Assembly (NCBI RefSeq): GCF_003438995.1
Contig: NZ_QSUN01000002.1
Location: 1-64,000 of the forward strand
Source: Bacteroides sp. OM05-12
GTDB lineage: Bacteria > Bacteroidota > Bacteroidia > Bacteroidales > Bacteroidaceae
Reading direction: 5' to 3'
Length of the DNA: 64,000 nt
The notes beneath the pieces are model-generated. The model was not told where the DNA came from. It did no database searches and saw nothing but the letters and a program-made list of their open reading frames with translations. A program made the translations under genes and the position numbers. Shown piece after piece: positions 45,258 to 54,101 of this stretch; position 1 is the stretch's first letter; each line of letters begins with the position of its first letter.

Positions 45258-48200
45258 ATGCTTATGAAGAGAATTGTTACATTTTTAATTGTATTGCAAT
45301 TAATGTGTATACCGATGTTTGTGGGAGCACAGAGTATGTCTTCTCCCGGAGAAGAGTATACGATGCCGAAGAAAGATGGAAATTTGGGTGAAAAAGAAGT
45401 AGACGGATATCTGACATTCTATGATATGGGAGGGAAAGATGGCAATACTGTTGCTTATTATGCAGGCAAAATATGTTTTGTTCCTAAAAATATGGGTGAG
45501 CAGATAGAGATTACTTTTGATGAAGTTGATTTATCTGGAGTTGCTTCTGTTTATGTATATGATGGAGATGTGGAATTTGCATCATACAGTTCTGATATAC
45601 CGGAAAATCCTTTAGCAGAGCTTTCCGGAAAGCTTTCTAATCAAACATTTGTTTCTACAAAAGGTAAATTATCTGTTCTTTATCATTGTAAAGGAAGTGC
45701 TTCCGGTACAGGCTGGGTAGCTACAGTGAAGAGTTTGGTTCCTAAAGAAATGTCTTATGTCGGTATTGTAGCTGACCAAAGTATTATCACTTCGGCACAT
45801 TTGGGCAAGAAAGGTCAACCAATAATTGCTGTGAATGTAAAAACGGATGGTAGTCTGAATCCTTTTTCTGTAGATGAAATTAGTTTTAATTTAGATGGTA
45901 CAACATCTCTTACGGATATTAGTAATTTGAAGGTTTGTTATACAGGTAGTGGAAGCTCTTGTAGTGAAAAGAATTTATTTGGTGAAATTACTGAAGTTGC
46001 GACAACATCTTTTGTTGTAAAAGGAATGCAGATATTGGGCTCAGGTGATAATTATTTCTGGTTGGTTACTGATGTCAAGCCTGATGCTACACCAATGAAT
46101 AAGATTGATGCTTCATGTACATCATTGAAAGTTAATGGAGAAGAAAAAGTTCAAACTTCACTTTCTCCGGAAGGTGATATAAATATAGATAATCTTGTTT
46201 TGATATCTGAAACTCCGGTTACTTACAGTGTTGGAGCTAATCCGATTGCTTTCTATGATGATGGAGGTAAAGACGGAAATATATCCGAGAATTTTAACGG
46301 ACAAGTGACTTTTCAACCGACTACTGTTGGCAAGAAAGTCATGATTGATTTTACAAAAGTAGATTTGTTTGAGAGTTCCAATAAAAATGAAATTCTGAAG
46401 GTCTATGATGGAAAAGAGGCTAAAGCTACTAATTTAATTCAGCAGATTAAAAGTGGTGAAACTGTACTAATACACTCAACGTCTGAAGATGGAGCCTTGA
46501 CTGTTACTTTAAATTGTGATACCGGTTTTCCGAAAGATGGCTTTGAAGCGGAGGTTTCTGAGTTTACTCCGGAATCAATGACTGTAAGTGAAATTCTCTC
46601 GACTCAATATACAGAAGGTACGGTTGCGGCCGGAGATGTTAATCAGCCGATATTATCTTTTAATATTAAAACGGAAAATACAGAACCGGTATTAACAATC
46701 AATAAATTCTCCTTTATCACGGGAGGTACTTTTGATAAACTGGTAAAAGCAACTCTATATTATACTAAGCGCAACAGTGCTTTTAGTACAATCACTAAAT
46801 TGGGTGAAATAGAAATTACTGCGGATGCTTTTGAAATAACAGTGAATGATCCCGTATCCTTGACGGAAGGCGACAATTATTTCTGGCTGACTTATGATTT
46901 GTCTGAAAAGGCTGTTGATGGAAATATAATTGATGCCGGAATCGTTGGTGTGACTTGTTCGGACGGAGAACATCTTATAACAAATGGTAATCCGGAAGGT
47001 AATCGTATCATAAAGAATGAATATTTTTCAGTAGTAGGAACTTATGAGAAAACGGTACAGGGAACATGGAACTTTAAGAATACTCCTAATCCCGGTATAG
47101 GTTATGATGGTTACGATCCGGTATCAGGAGATCAGATTGTAACGTTTATACCTGCCACTCCTAATATGGTTATGGAGTTGGAATTCAGTGATTTTCATAT
47201 ATATTATGCAGCCGGATCGTATGGGGTAAAAGCGAAATATGAGATATATAGTGGAAAAAGCGTATCCGGTGAAAAACTTTGGGAGTTGATGTCTGCGGAT
47301 GATAAGGATAAAGGACCGGGACGAATAATTCGTTCAAAAGCAGCGGACGGCTCATTGACGGTTGTGTTTAATGCGAATACAACTTCTTCATATTATACAG
47401 CTAAAGGCTGGACGGCAAAAGTTCGTGAATATCTGCCTAAGGATATGACTTATGACGGAGTGGAAGTTGCTCAGGCTAATGTTGAATATGTGGCGAGTGG
47501 AAGTGCCAATCAGGAAATACTCCGTCTGAAAATAACAACAAGTGGCGATAAAAATCCATTGCCTCTGAACAAGGTCTCTTTAAACCTGAAAGGAAGCCAA
47601 AACAATATTGATAAAGTTTCTGTCTTTTATACCGGTAAGAACAATGTTTTTGCCACGGACAGGCTGATTGGTAGTGTTGATGTGACAGGAACTGAAGAAT
47701 CTGTGGATATTCCTATGAGCGAGGAGTATCTCTTGGAAGAAGGTGAATGCTATTATTGGCTAGCTTATAGTCTGAAAGTAGATGCCGAACCCGCTCAAAA
47801 GGTAGACGCGAAATTACTTTCTCTTACTATTAATAATGTAGCCCAAACGGTAACCGACGGAGACCCTGAAGGTGAACGGGAGATTAAGAATATCTATCTG
47901 ATGCCGACATCCGGACATGAAATTGTTCAGGTAGGGGAATACCCGTATATGTTTTATGACGATGGAGGGGCTGACGATAAATATAGCAGTACGCAAAATG
48001 GTTCGGTAACTTTTGTTCCGGCACAAGGACAAGTTATTAAAGTTGTGTTCAAGCAATTTAAAACAAGTTCGGGAGACTACTTGAGATTTTACAATGGAGA
48101 TGAGGATAGTAAAGATTTGTTATCTGAATATACAATGTATTCTGAACCAGAAATTCCGTCTGCTCTTTTGTCTGATGCACAGGATGGTTCACTTACCGTG

Positions 48201-51200
48201 AAGTTCAATAGGACGGGGTATAGCGTGAATGACGGTTGGGAAATAGAGGTTACCTCTTATACCCCGCTTCCTTTAGCGTATGGCTCGGTTACTACCACCG
48301 CAGTGAATCGTAAACAGCTTTTGGGAGGCTCTTTGAATGAAAAAATGCTTTGCATAGCGGTAGAAACCACCGGAGACAGGGGCTCATTTACTATTGATGA
48401 ACTTTCATTTGCCGTAACCAATTCTACCCATCTTTCCGGTATGAAAGTTTTCTATACGGGGACAAGTAGTGTTTATTCCTCGGAAGCTGTGTTATTCGGT
48501 ACGGAACAGACAGGAGATGCTCCCGTCTTTTCAGGAAGCCAGTCTATTACCGAACCGGGTACTTATTATTTCTGGTTGGCTTGTGATATAAAGACAGATG
48601 CGGAAGTAGGCGCCGTCATATCTTTTGTACCTGCCGGTATTACAGTTAATGGTGGTATCGCAGATTTGGGCACTCCGGAGACGGCGACACTGACAGTGAA
48701 AGACGGCTTCCATGGTACGCATACAGTAGGTGTTAACGGTGAATACAAGACCCTTGCCTCTGCTATTGAAGATATGGGTATAGATGGTATTAACGGACCG
48801 GTTATCTTGGAGTTGGAAAGTGGTACTTATGATGAAGCGGTTATTATTCCGGAGATAGCGGGAGCTTCTGCCACTAATACGATTACTATTAAGTCTGCGA
48901 CAGGTAATTATAGCGATGTGACAATTTGTTCTTCGAAATATAACGTTGGAGGTTACGGAGATGCCGATAATGGTATGCTGACCATTTTAGGCGCCGACTA
49001 TCTGATAATAGATGGTATTAAGTTTATTACGACAGATCAGTCTTATCCGTTCTTAATGGATATTAGAAATGCAAGTAACTATGTGACTGTGCGTAATTGT
49101 TATTTCCAGCGTCCGGTAGAATCTACCAATAAAAGGCATTTACTACATACGGGGTTTGTTAATCAATCCGTAGACAATATGCCGGATACGAATCTGACAA
49201 TCGAGAACAATGTTTTCGAGGGCGGCTATATCGGTCTTGAAGTGGGTGGCTATAATGCAGTGGAAGGTAATCGGAATTCTGGTACTCGCGTACTGAATAA
49301 TGTCTTCAGGAATCAGTATTCTAAAAGTATTTATGCAAAATATGATATAAGTACATTAATTGAAGGAAACACCATCACAAGAGATTGTGACGGAACAAGT
49401 GAATATTGCGGAATCGATATGCTTTTGGGTTATGAAGGTGTGAATATAAGAAATAATAGAATTACTTTATCCGGAAACTATCTGATTGGAATGAAGATTC
49501 GTCCGATTATAGGAACAGCTACTACGCATGGTCATATATATAATAATGTGATAAACGTAGAGGCGACAGGAAGTACCAGTTCGTACGGCATACATATAAG
49601 TAATACTCTATGCGCATATCTTGATGTTGTAAATAATACGGTTCGCATAACAGGAACAGATACCGCAAGCTCAGGTTTCTTTAATACCACAAGGAGTTTG
49701 GGAGTAACGCTTCAGAATAATATCTTCCAAAACGAAGCTGGAGGATATGCATATCGGCTTAACAGCACATCTTATAATGTTCTTACATTTAATAATAATA
49801 TGTTGTATTCATCCGGTGAGGCACTCGTTAATACTGCTGATCTTTTGACGATGGAACAATGGTTGGCACTCGGAAAGGAAACCGACAGTTATAATGAACA
49901 AGTAACATTCTTATCCGACGAAATACTTGCTCCTAAGTTTGTGGGTAATCTGAATAATGGAAAGCCGTTAGATTTTGTGACAACGGATATTACCGGAAAC
50001 CTTCGTGATGCGGAACATCCTACCATTGGTGCTTATGAATATGTAGAGCCGACGGTTGCTGCAATGGAAGATGGTTATCCGAAGCTGACAGGTAACGTTA
50101 GTTATAATACGGCTATGGTACTTGTGAAAGTAACAGAGAATGCTGAGGCTTATTATGTATGCAAAACGGAGAATGAGGCTCCTGCTGCGGAGGATGTTGT
50201 TGCTACCGCTCATAAAAGCTCTGTATCGAAAGGTCAGGAGATAACAGTGCAGTTGAATGACCTGAAATCGAATACGGACTATTATGTGTTCTTTGTGTTG
50301 AAGACTTTGGCTAATGATGTTTTATCCGACGTTTATTCTTTGGATATGTTTACAACTACTTATCCACCTACCGTTATCTCGACATTTGAAGATGTAACGG
50401 AGACAGAAGGAACTTTTGAAGATGGAACAGCTTCATTTGAAGGTTTTGTGGTTGAAGAAATAGAAGACGGTGTAGGTGAAGATAACCATAAGGCAGCACG
50501 TATGAGTGGAAACAGTGCAACGGTTACACTGACCAATACAAGTACCGGTTTGCAGCTGACAGGCTTCTATTTGAAATCGGATGCCGGGGTGACTGTTACC
50601 GTATCTAACGAACAGAGCAAGACGATTGCTTCCACCAACGGTAAATGGATATTCTGTAACCTGAAAGATATGGGAGAACTTACTTCTGTAACTCTTACCA
50701 CTACGGGTACGCAAGTCTTTATTGATGATTTCAGCGGTACTCCGCAACCTATTGCTCTGATGATAAGCGGAGCTTCGGATGACATGATTGCTGCCGGAAC
50801 GGAAGTTACTTTGACTCCTGACTTGTATGGTGGTGTACCTCCTTATACGTATGAATGGGCGGATGCCGGGCTTCAGGTTTTGTCTACGGAAAGAGCTTAC
50901 AGCTTCACCGGAGATATAACGAAAGATTATACATTGACAGTTGTAGACGCTTGGGGTGCAAAAGAAGAAAGCGCCGTTGCGGTAAAAGTGATAAGTGAAG
51001 CTAAGGTTGCTACTTTTGAGGAACTTTACTTGGATGAAGAAAGCTATTGGAATAGAACGAATGCAGATAATGGCGATTATTCTTTCTACAGCGGGACTTA
51101 TAAATTCCTAAATAATGTAGGCACAGAGGATGAACAGAAATATTGGAACGGATTCTCTTATTCTAATGTAACTTCTACTGTCTTTACCGGTGAATACTGG

Positions 51201-52190
51201 AAAGAACAATATTATTCAGCCGTAGGCAGTGGCGTAGATAATTCTAAGAACTATGCCGTAGCCTATGTATCCGAACCGTCGAAAGTAAAAGTCGTGGTGG
51301 CAAATTCGGAAAATGATGATGTTATCAAAGGATTTTATGTATCTAATACGGCTTGGGCTAAAAAGGTTATTCTGGATGGAGACGGCTTGACTCAGGGAGA
51401 TGAAGGTTTCGAGAAAGGCGACTATTTCAAGTTGACAGCTACCGGGATAAAAGCAGATGGAAGCACTGCCGGCAGTCTTGATTTCTACTTAGCGGATTAT
51501 CGCGGAGAAAATGAAGCGGATTATTATTGTTTGGATAGCTGGCAATGGTTTGATATGCGGGCATTGGGTAAAGTGAAAGAGATTTCGTTCTCAATGTACA
51601 GTACTCAATCAAATGAATTTGGAATGACGACTCCTCTTTATTTCTGTATGGATAACTTTAATGGCGAAAGAAACATCGCTGCCGGAGAAGCGCAAACATT
51701 TAGTTTGGGTGACTCTTCACTAAGTCTGGATAAATTCTTTACTCCGGATGATGCTGACGCTACGGTTACTTATCATATCGAGGATGCTTATAATGAAACG
51801 GTGCTGGATGCTTCTTTGGCAGATGGTATGCTTTTGATTAATGGAAAAGAGAATGGAACGACGGATTTGGTGGTAAGTGCCCTTCAAAAGGGAAAGAAAC
51901 AGTTTGTCCGTATCCCTGTCACCATTGATTCGAATATCGGTATTACCAATACATTACTTCATGCTGTTTCTATTTATCCGGTTCCGACGGTCGATAAACT
52001 GCATATCGCTACGGATATGGATAACTATCAAATAGAGGTGATTGCTGCCAATGGAACTATGATGCTGCTTAGAGAGGGTAACTCCGGTGATACATCAATC
52101 AATGTCAGTGGGTTGGAAAATGGAATCTACTTATTGAAGATTAGTAATGCGGGCACTTCTATAATCAAACGGTTTACGAAAGTGAAATAG
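45258..52190 (+). CDS. Giant modular secreted protein (2310 residues)
   Basis: The signal peptide ends FVGAQS. Four tandem modules (about 28-310, 320-588, 590-880, 886-1150) each pair a CUB-like part (FYDDGGKDGN, VTFxP) with a sialidase-N-terminal-like beta domain (xGDNYFWLTYDL, ending DGxPEGxRxIKN). About 1150-1590 form a right-handed beta-helix rich in Asn turns (IENNVFEGGYIGLEVGG). An Fn3-like segment, a PKD-like segment (PPYTYEWADAG), a DUF4465 domain (about 1915-2140) and a sorting-like C-terminal domain (IYPVPTVDKLHI) follow. It has its own riboswitch. The start could be the second Met (45264). Ligand or glycan capture at the surface is inferred. Confidence 0.8.
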   Translation: MLMKRIVTFLIVLQLMCIPMFVGAQSMSSPGEEYTMPKKDGNLGEKEVDGYLTFYDMGGKDGNTVAYYAGKICFVPKNMGEQIEITFDEVDLSGVASVYVYDGDVEFASYSSDIPENPLAELSGKLSNQTFVSTKGKLSVLYHCKGSASGTGWVATVKSLVPKEMSYVGIVADQSIITSAHLGKKGQPIIAVNVKTDGSLNPFSVDEISFNLDGTTSLTDISNLKVCYTGSGSSCSEKNLFGEITEVATTSFVVKGMQILGSGDNYFWLVTDVKPDATPMNKIDASCTSLKVNGEEKVQTSLSPEGDINIDNLVLISETPVTYSVGANPIAFYDDGGKDGNISENFNGQVTFQPTTVGKKVMIDFTKVDLFESSNKNEILKVYDGKEAKATNLIQQIKSGETVLIHSTSEDGALTVTLNCDTGFPKDGFEAEVSEFTPESMTVSEILSTQYTEGTVAAGDVNQPILSFNIKTENTEPVLTINKFSFITGGTFDKLVKATLYYTKRNSAFSTITKLGEIEITADAFEITVNDPVSLTEGDNYFWLTYDLSEKAVDGNIIDAGIVGVTCSDGEHLITNGNPEGNRIIKNEYFSVVGTYEKTVQGTWNFKNTPNPGIGYDGYDPVSGDQIVTFIPATPNMVMELEFSDFHIYYAAGSYGVKAKYEIYSGKSVSGEKLWELMSADDKDKGPGRIIRSKAADGSLTVVFNANTTSSYYTAKGWTAKVREYLPKDMTYDGVEVAQANVEYVASGSANQEILRLKITTSGDKNPLPLNKVSLNLKGSQNNIDKVSVFYTGKNNVFATDRLIGSVDVTGTEESVDIPMSEEYLLEEGECYYWLAYSLKVDAEPAQKVDAKLLSLTINNVAQTVTDGDPEGEREIKNIYLMPTSGHEIVQVGEYPYMFYDDGGADDKYSSTQNGSVTFVPAQGQVIKVVFKQFKTSSGDYLRFYNGDEDSKDLLSEYTMYSEPEIPSALLSDAQDGSLTVKFNRTGYSVNDGWEIEVTSYTPLPLAYGSVTTTAVNRKQLLGGSLNEKMLCIAVETTGDRGSFTIDELSFAVTNSTHLSGMKVFYTGTSSVYSSEAVLFGTEQTGDAPVFSGSQSITEPGTYYFWLACDIKTDAEVGAVISFVPAGITVNGGIADLGTPETATLTVKDGFHGTHTVGVNGEYKTLASAIEDMGIDGINGPVILELESGTYDEAVIIPEIAGASATNTITIKSATGNYSDVTICSSKYNVGGYGDADNGMLTILGADYLIIDGIKFITTDQSYPFLMDIRNASNYVTVRNCYFQRPVESTNKRHLLHTGFVNQSVDNMPDTNLTIENNVFEGGYIGLEVGGYNAVEGNRNSGTRVLNNVFRNQYSKSIYAKYDISTLIEGNTITRDCDGTSEYCGIDMLLGYEGVNIRNNRITLSGNYLIGMKIRPIIGTATTHGHIYNNVINVEATGSTSSYGIHISNTLCAYLDVVNNTVRITGTDTASSGFFNTTRSLGVTLQNNIFQNEAGGYAYRLNSTSYNVLTFNNNMLYSSGEALVNTADLLTMEQWLALGKETDSYNEQVTFLSDEILAPKFVGNLNNGKPLDFVTTDITGNLRDAEHPTIGAYEYVEPTVAAMEDGYPKLTGNVSYNTAMVLVKVTENAEAYYVCKTENEAPAAEDVVATAHKSSVSKGQEITVQLNDLKSNTDYYVFFVLKTLANDVLSDVYSLDMFTTTYPPTVISTFEDVTETEGTFEDGTASFEGFVVEEIEDGVGEDNHKAARMSGNSATVTLTNTSTGLQLTGFYLKSDAGVTVTVSNEQSKTIASTNGKWIFCNLKDMGELTSVTLTTTGTQVFIDDFSGTPQPIALMISGASDDMIAAGTEVTLTPDLYGGVPPYTYEWADAGLQVLSTERAYSFTGDITKDYTLTVVDAWGAKEESAVAVKVISEAKVATFEELYLDEESYWNRTNADNGDYSFYSGTYKFLNNVGTEDEQKYWNGFSYSNVTSTVFTGEYWKEQYYSAVGSGVDNSKNYAVAYVSEPSKVKVVVANSENDDVIKGFYVSNTAWAKKVILDGDGLTQGDEGFEKGDYFKLTATGIKADGSTAGSLDFYLADYRGENEADYYCLDSWQWFDMRALGKVKEISFSMYSTQSNEFGMTTPLYFCMDNFNGERNIAAGEAQTFSLGDSSLSLDKFFTPDDADATVTYHIEDAYNETVLDASLADGMLLINGKENGTTDLVVSALQKGKKQFVRIPVTIDSNIGITNTLLHAVSIYPVPTVDKLHIATDMDNYQIEVIAANGTMMLLREGNSGDTSINVSGLENGIYLLKISNAGTSIIKRFTKVK

Positions 52191-52215
52191 AAGAATCGGA
52201 GTTTTGATAAATAAC

Positions 52216-52265
52216 GAGCCGTATCGGGATGCCGGATATTATCCGTTTCCGATACGGCTTTTTAA
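52216..52265 (+). terminator. Terminator of the 2310-residue gene
   Basis: GAGCCGTATCGG (52216-52227) pairs with CCGATACGGCTT (52249-52260), followed by TTT. Confidence 0.75.
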
Positions 52266-52300
52266 GTTCATGGAAAGGGGATAGGAGGGTTGAAAAAAGA

Positions 52301-52375
52301 CATACGGTCGATTGAGAACAAACATACGGTCCTTTGTTTGCAAACGATAGGAGTTTGTGAACAAAGGACCGTATG
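52301..52375. repeat. Intergenic palindromic repeat, family A copy 3
   Basis: CATACGGTCGATTGAGAAC is followed by the palindrome CATACGGTCCTTTGTTTGC...GGACCGTATG. It is the near-exact reverse complement of the copy at 13783 and again lies between convergent genes. Confidence 0.8.
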
Positions 52376-52390
52376 CTAAAAAACAGGCAT

Positions 52391-53491
52391 TTATTCTACA
52401 TGGATTTTTTGTATCTTGTTGCCTATCCGTATGATATATATTCCTTTTTCCATATTCAATGATGTGCTCCTGTTCCCACTTTCATGTTGCCATTGCGTGA
52501 GTAATAATCCTTGTGTATTATAAAGATAGACGTGAGAGTTGGTTTCGCTTTCGATTATTAGTTCCCCGTTTTGATAGTAGATGGAGGTGAGTCTCTTTCC
52601 TTTCTCTGTAATAGATACTGCTGAGGGGTGCAGATCTTGCACATCACTGATTTCGGTGGAGATTTCGCCGACTCCGCCGCCAATCTGTTGGTTGACTGCC
52701 GTATAGATCCTGACAAAGTCGATACCGGAAAGATGGACCTTTTCTCCTTGACTGTTGACAGCCCAACTAATGTCGAAACTGCATCCTTCTTTTGAATATA
52801 AGTTATCCGCATATCCGTAGGCATAAGGTTTCATTATCCACATACCCGCCTCTTCATTATATACTCCGTTATCCGGCAAGCGTGCGCCTTTAAAACTTAA
52901 TTTGTCGGATTCTATCCATTTCGGGTAATGGGCGTGGGCGTGATTATAGCTGCCGGATACTATCCCCATATATTTCACTATACCGCTTTTCCCTTGATTG
53001 TCAGTCCATGTTACATCCATATCTTCTCTTTCCGGACGTGTATAAGTGATTTCATAATTGTGTATGGTAGATTCATTCCCATACTCAGATCCGGCAAGCT
53101 CATACCACTCATCATCCGGCAAACCATTCCGATTGGTATCAACGGATACCATGACTATACCCGGTTCTGCACTTGTATTATAATTGTTGGCATTGCCGTA
53201 AATCAATAAATCCTTTTCTCCTTCAATATTGAGAACGGTATGATCGAATCCAACCGTAATATAACCACCATAAGCACCGAGGCATACTAAATTCCCCTCA
53301 TTTAAGTTGTCCAAGCATTTGTTTGCCATTGTTTCCGCATTGTCACCTTCTTCATATAAGGGGAGTTCGTGTATGAACTGGCCGGGCGCAGGGCAATATT
53401 CCAATACTTTAGTAAGATAGGGTTTATTCTGTGCCATCGTGACGGATATGTTTAACGTGGCAAGTGCTATGACAAACAGTTGTTTTCTCAT
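52391..53491 (-). CDS. Secreted PGQF-domain protein with sorting-like C-terminus
   Basis: The 366-residue protein has a signal peptide without lipid cysteine (ISVTMAQ). Residues about 27-285 are a PGQF domain (YCPAPGQFIHELP, GAYGGYITVGFDHTVLN, loop DTNRNGLPDDEW near 114, IDFVRIYTAVNQQ). It ends with a sorting-like domain (VYLYNTQGLLLTQWQHE). It forms its own unit behind riboswitch 5. The same domain is a lipoprotein at 39808 and is fused to a propeller at 26810, so three anchoring solutions carry one domain. Cobamide binding is inferred from riboswitch control. Confidence 0.78.
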   Translation of the reverse strand: MRKQLFVIALATLNISVTMAQNKPYLTKVLEYCPAPGQFIHELPLYEEGDNAETMANKCLDNLNEGNLVCLGAYGGYITVGFDHTVLNIEGEKDLLIYGNANNYNTSAEPGIVMVSVDTNRNGLPDDEWYELAGSEYGNESTIHNYEITYTRPEREDMDVTWTDNQGKSGIVKYMGIVSGSYNHAHAHYPKWIESDKLSFKGARLPDNGVYNEEAGMWIMKPYAYGYADNLYSKEGCSFDISWAVNSQGEKVHLSGIDFVRIYTAVNQQIGGGVGEISTEISDVQDLHPSAVSITEKGKRLTSIYYQNGELIIESETNSHVYLYNTQGLLLTQWQHESGNRSTSLNMEKGIYIIRIGNKIQKIHVE

Positions 53492-53711
53492 ATATTATTC
53501 ATTCTTTAATTTTAATACCCGGGTGAAATCACTTCAGCCGGGTATCGGATTAATAAACTTGGCAGAGTTTATTTGAAATTATGTCCAGTTAAAAACTAAA
53601 ACAATAAACTTTTCCCGGAATTGTGTGAAACGTAAGAGAAACATTGTATTTCTACAAGGTTGTTCTGGGTCTCTCGCTTTTTCCTCGAAAGCTTCAGATT
53701 GTTATATGTAC

Positions 53712-53884
53712 GGCAGGTCTTCTGACTTGTTTCGACCGATAGCGCCTTCCCGAATTTGTGTTCAGTGGCAATGGTTATTGCTCTCGGTATTGCAATGAAA
53801 CTTACAGCAGCGGGACTGTTCAGGATTCTCACCTGATTCCCTTTTAATCGTTTCCCCTGAAAAAGGAATACGAACCAATACGGA
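53712..53884 (-). promoter_or_regulatory. Cobalamin riboswitch 5
   Basis: On the minus strand it has GGGAATCAGGTGAGAATCCTG, CAGTCCCGCTGCTGTAAG and AAGTCAGAAGACCTGCC. Hairpin GCTTTCGAGGAAAAAGC follows at 53676-53692. It controls the PGQF gene at 52391. Confidence 0.93.
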
Positions 53885-53885
53885 G

Positions 53886-53893
53886 CAAAGGTA
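53886..53893 (-). promoter_or_regulatory. -7 element for riboswitch unit 5
   Basis: TACCTTTG fits TAnnTTTG, directly 5' of the aptamer. Confidence 0.55.
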
Positions 53894-54071
53894 ATTAAAA
53901 AAACGCGTAGCGCAAGTAATATGATATAAAAATGTGGTTTTGCTCTAAAATGATGGCTCTGTTGGCATGAGAAGGGCTTTATCGAATGATATTATCTCTT
54001 ATTTGTTTGGTGCAAAATCTCCAAATTTGAATAAAATATTTCAAATCGTTGCAAGATTCAATACTTTAATG

Positions 54072-54079
54072 TATCTTCG
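54072..54079 (+). promoter_or_regulatory. -7 element of the ROK gene
   Basis: TATCTTCG is a one-base variant of the consensus, 22 bases before the ATG. Confidence 0.45.
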
Positions 54080-54101
54080 AAACCTATTAATCTAGAAGCA
54101 T

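Noticed and set aside
53596..53832. Minus-strand 78-residue frame
   Set aside because: It runs through the aptamer of riboswitch 5, so the sequence is explained by RNA structure.
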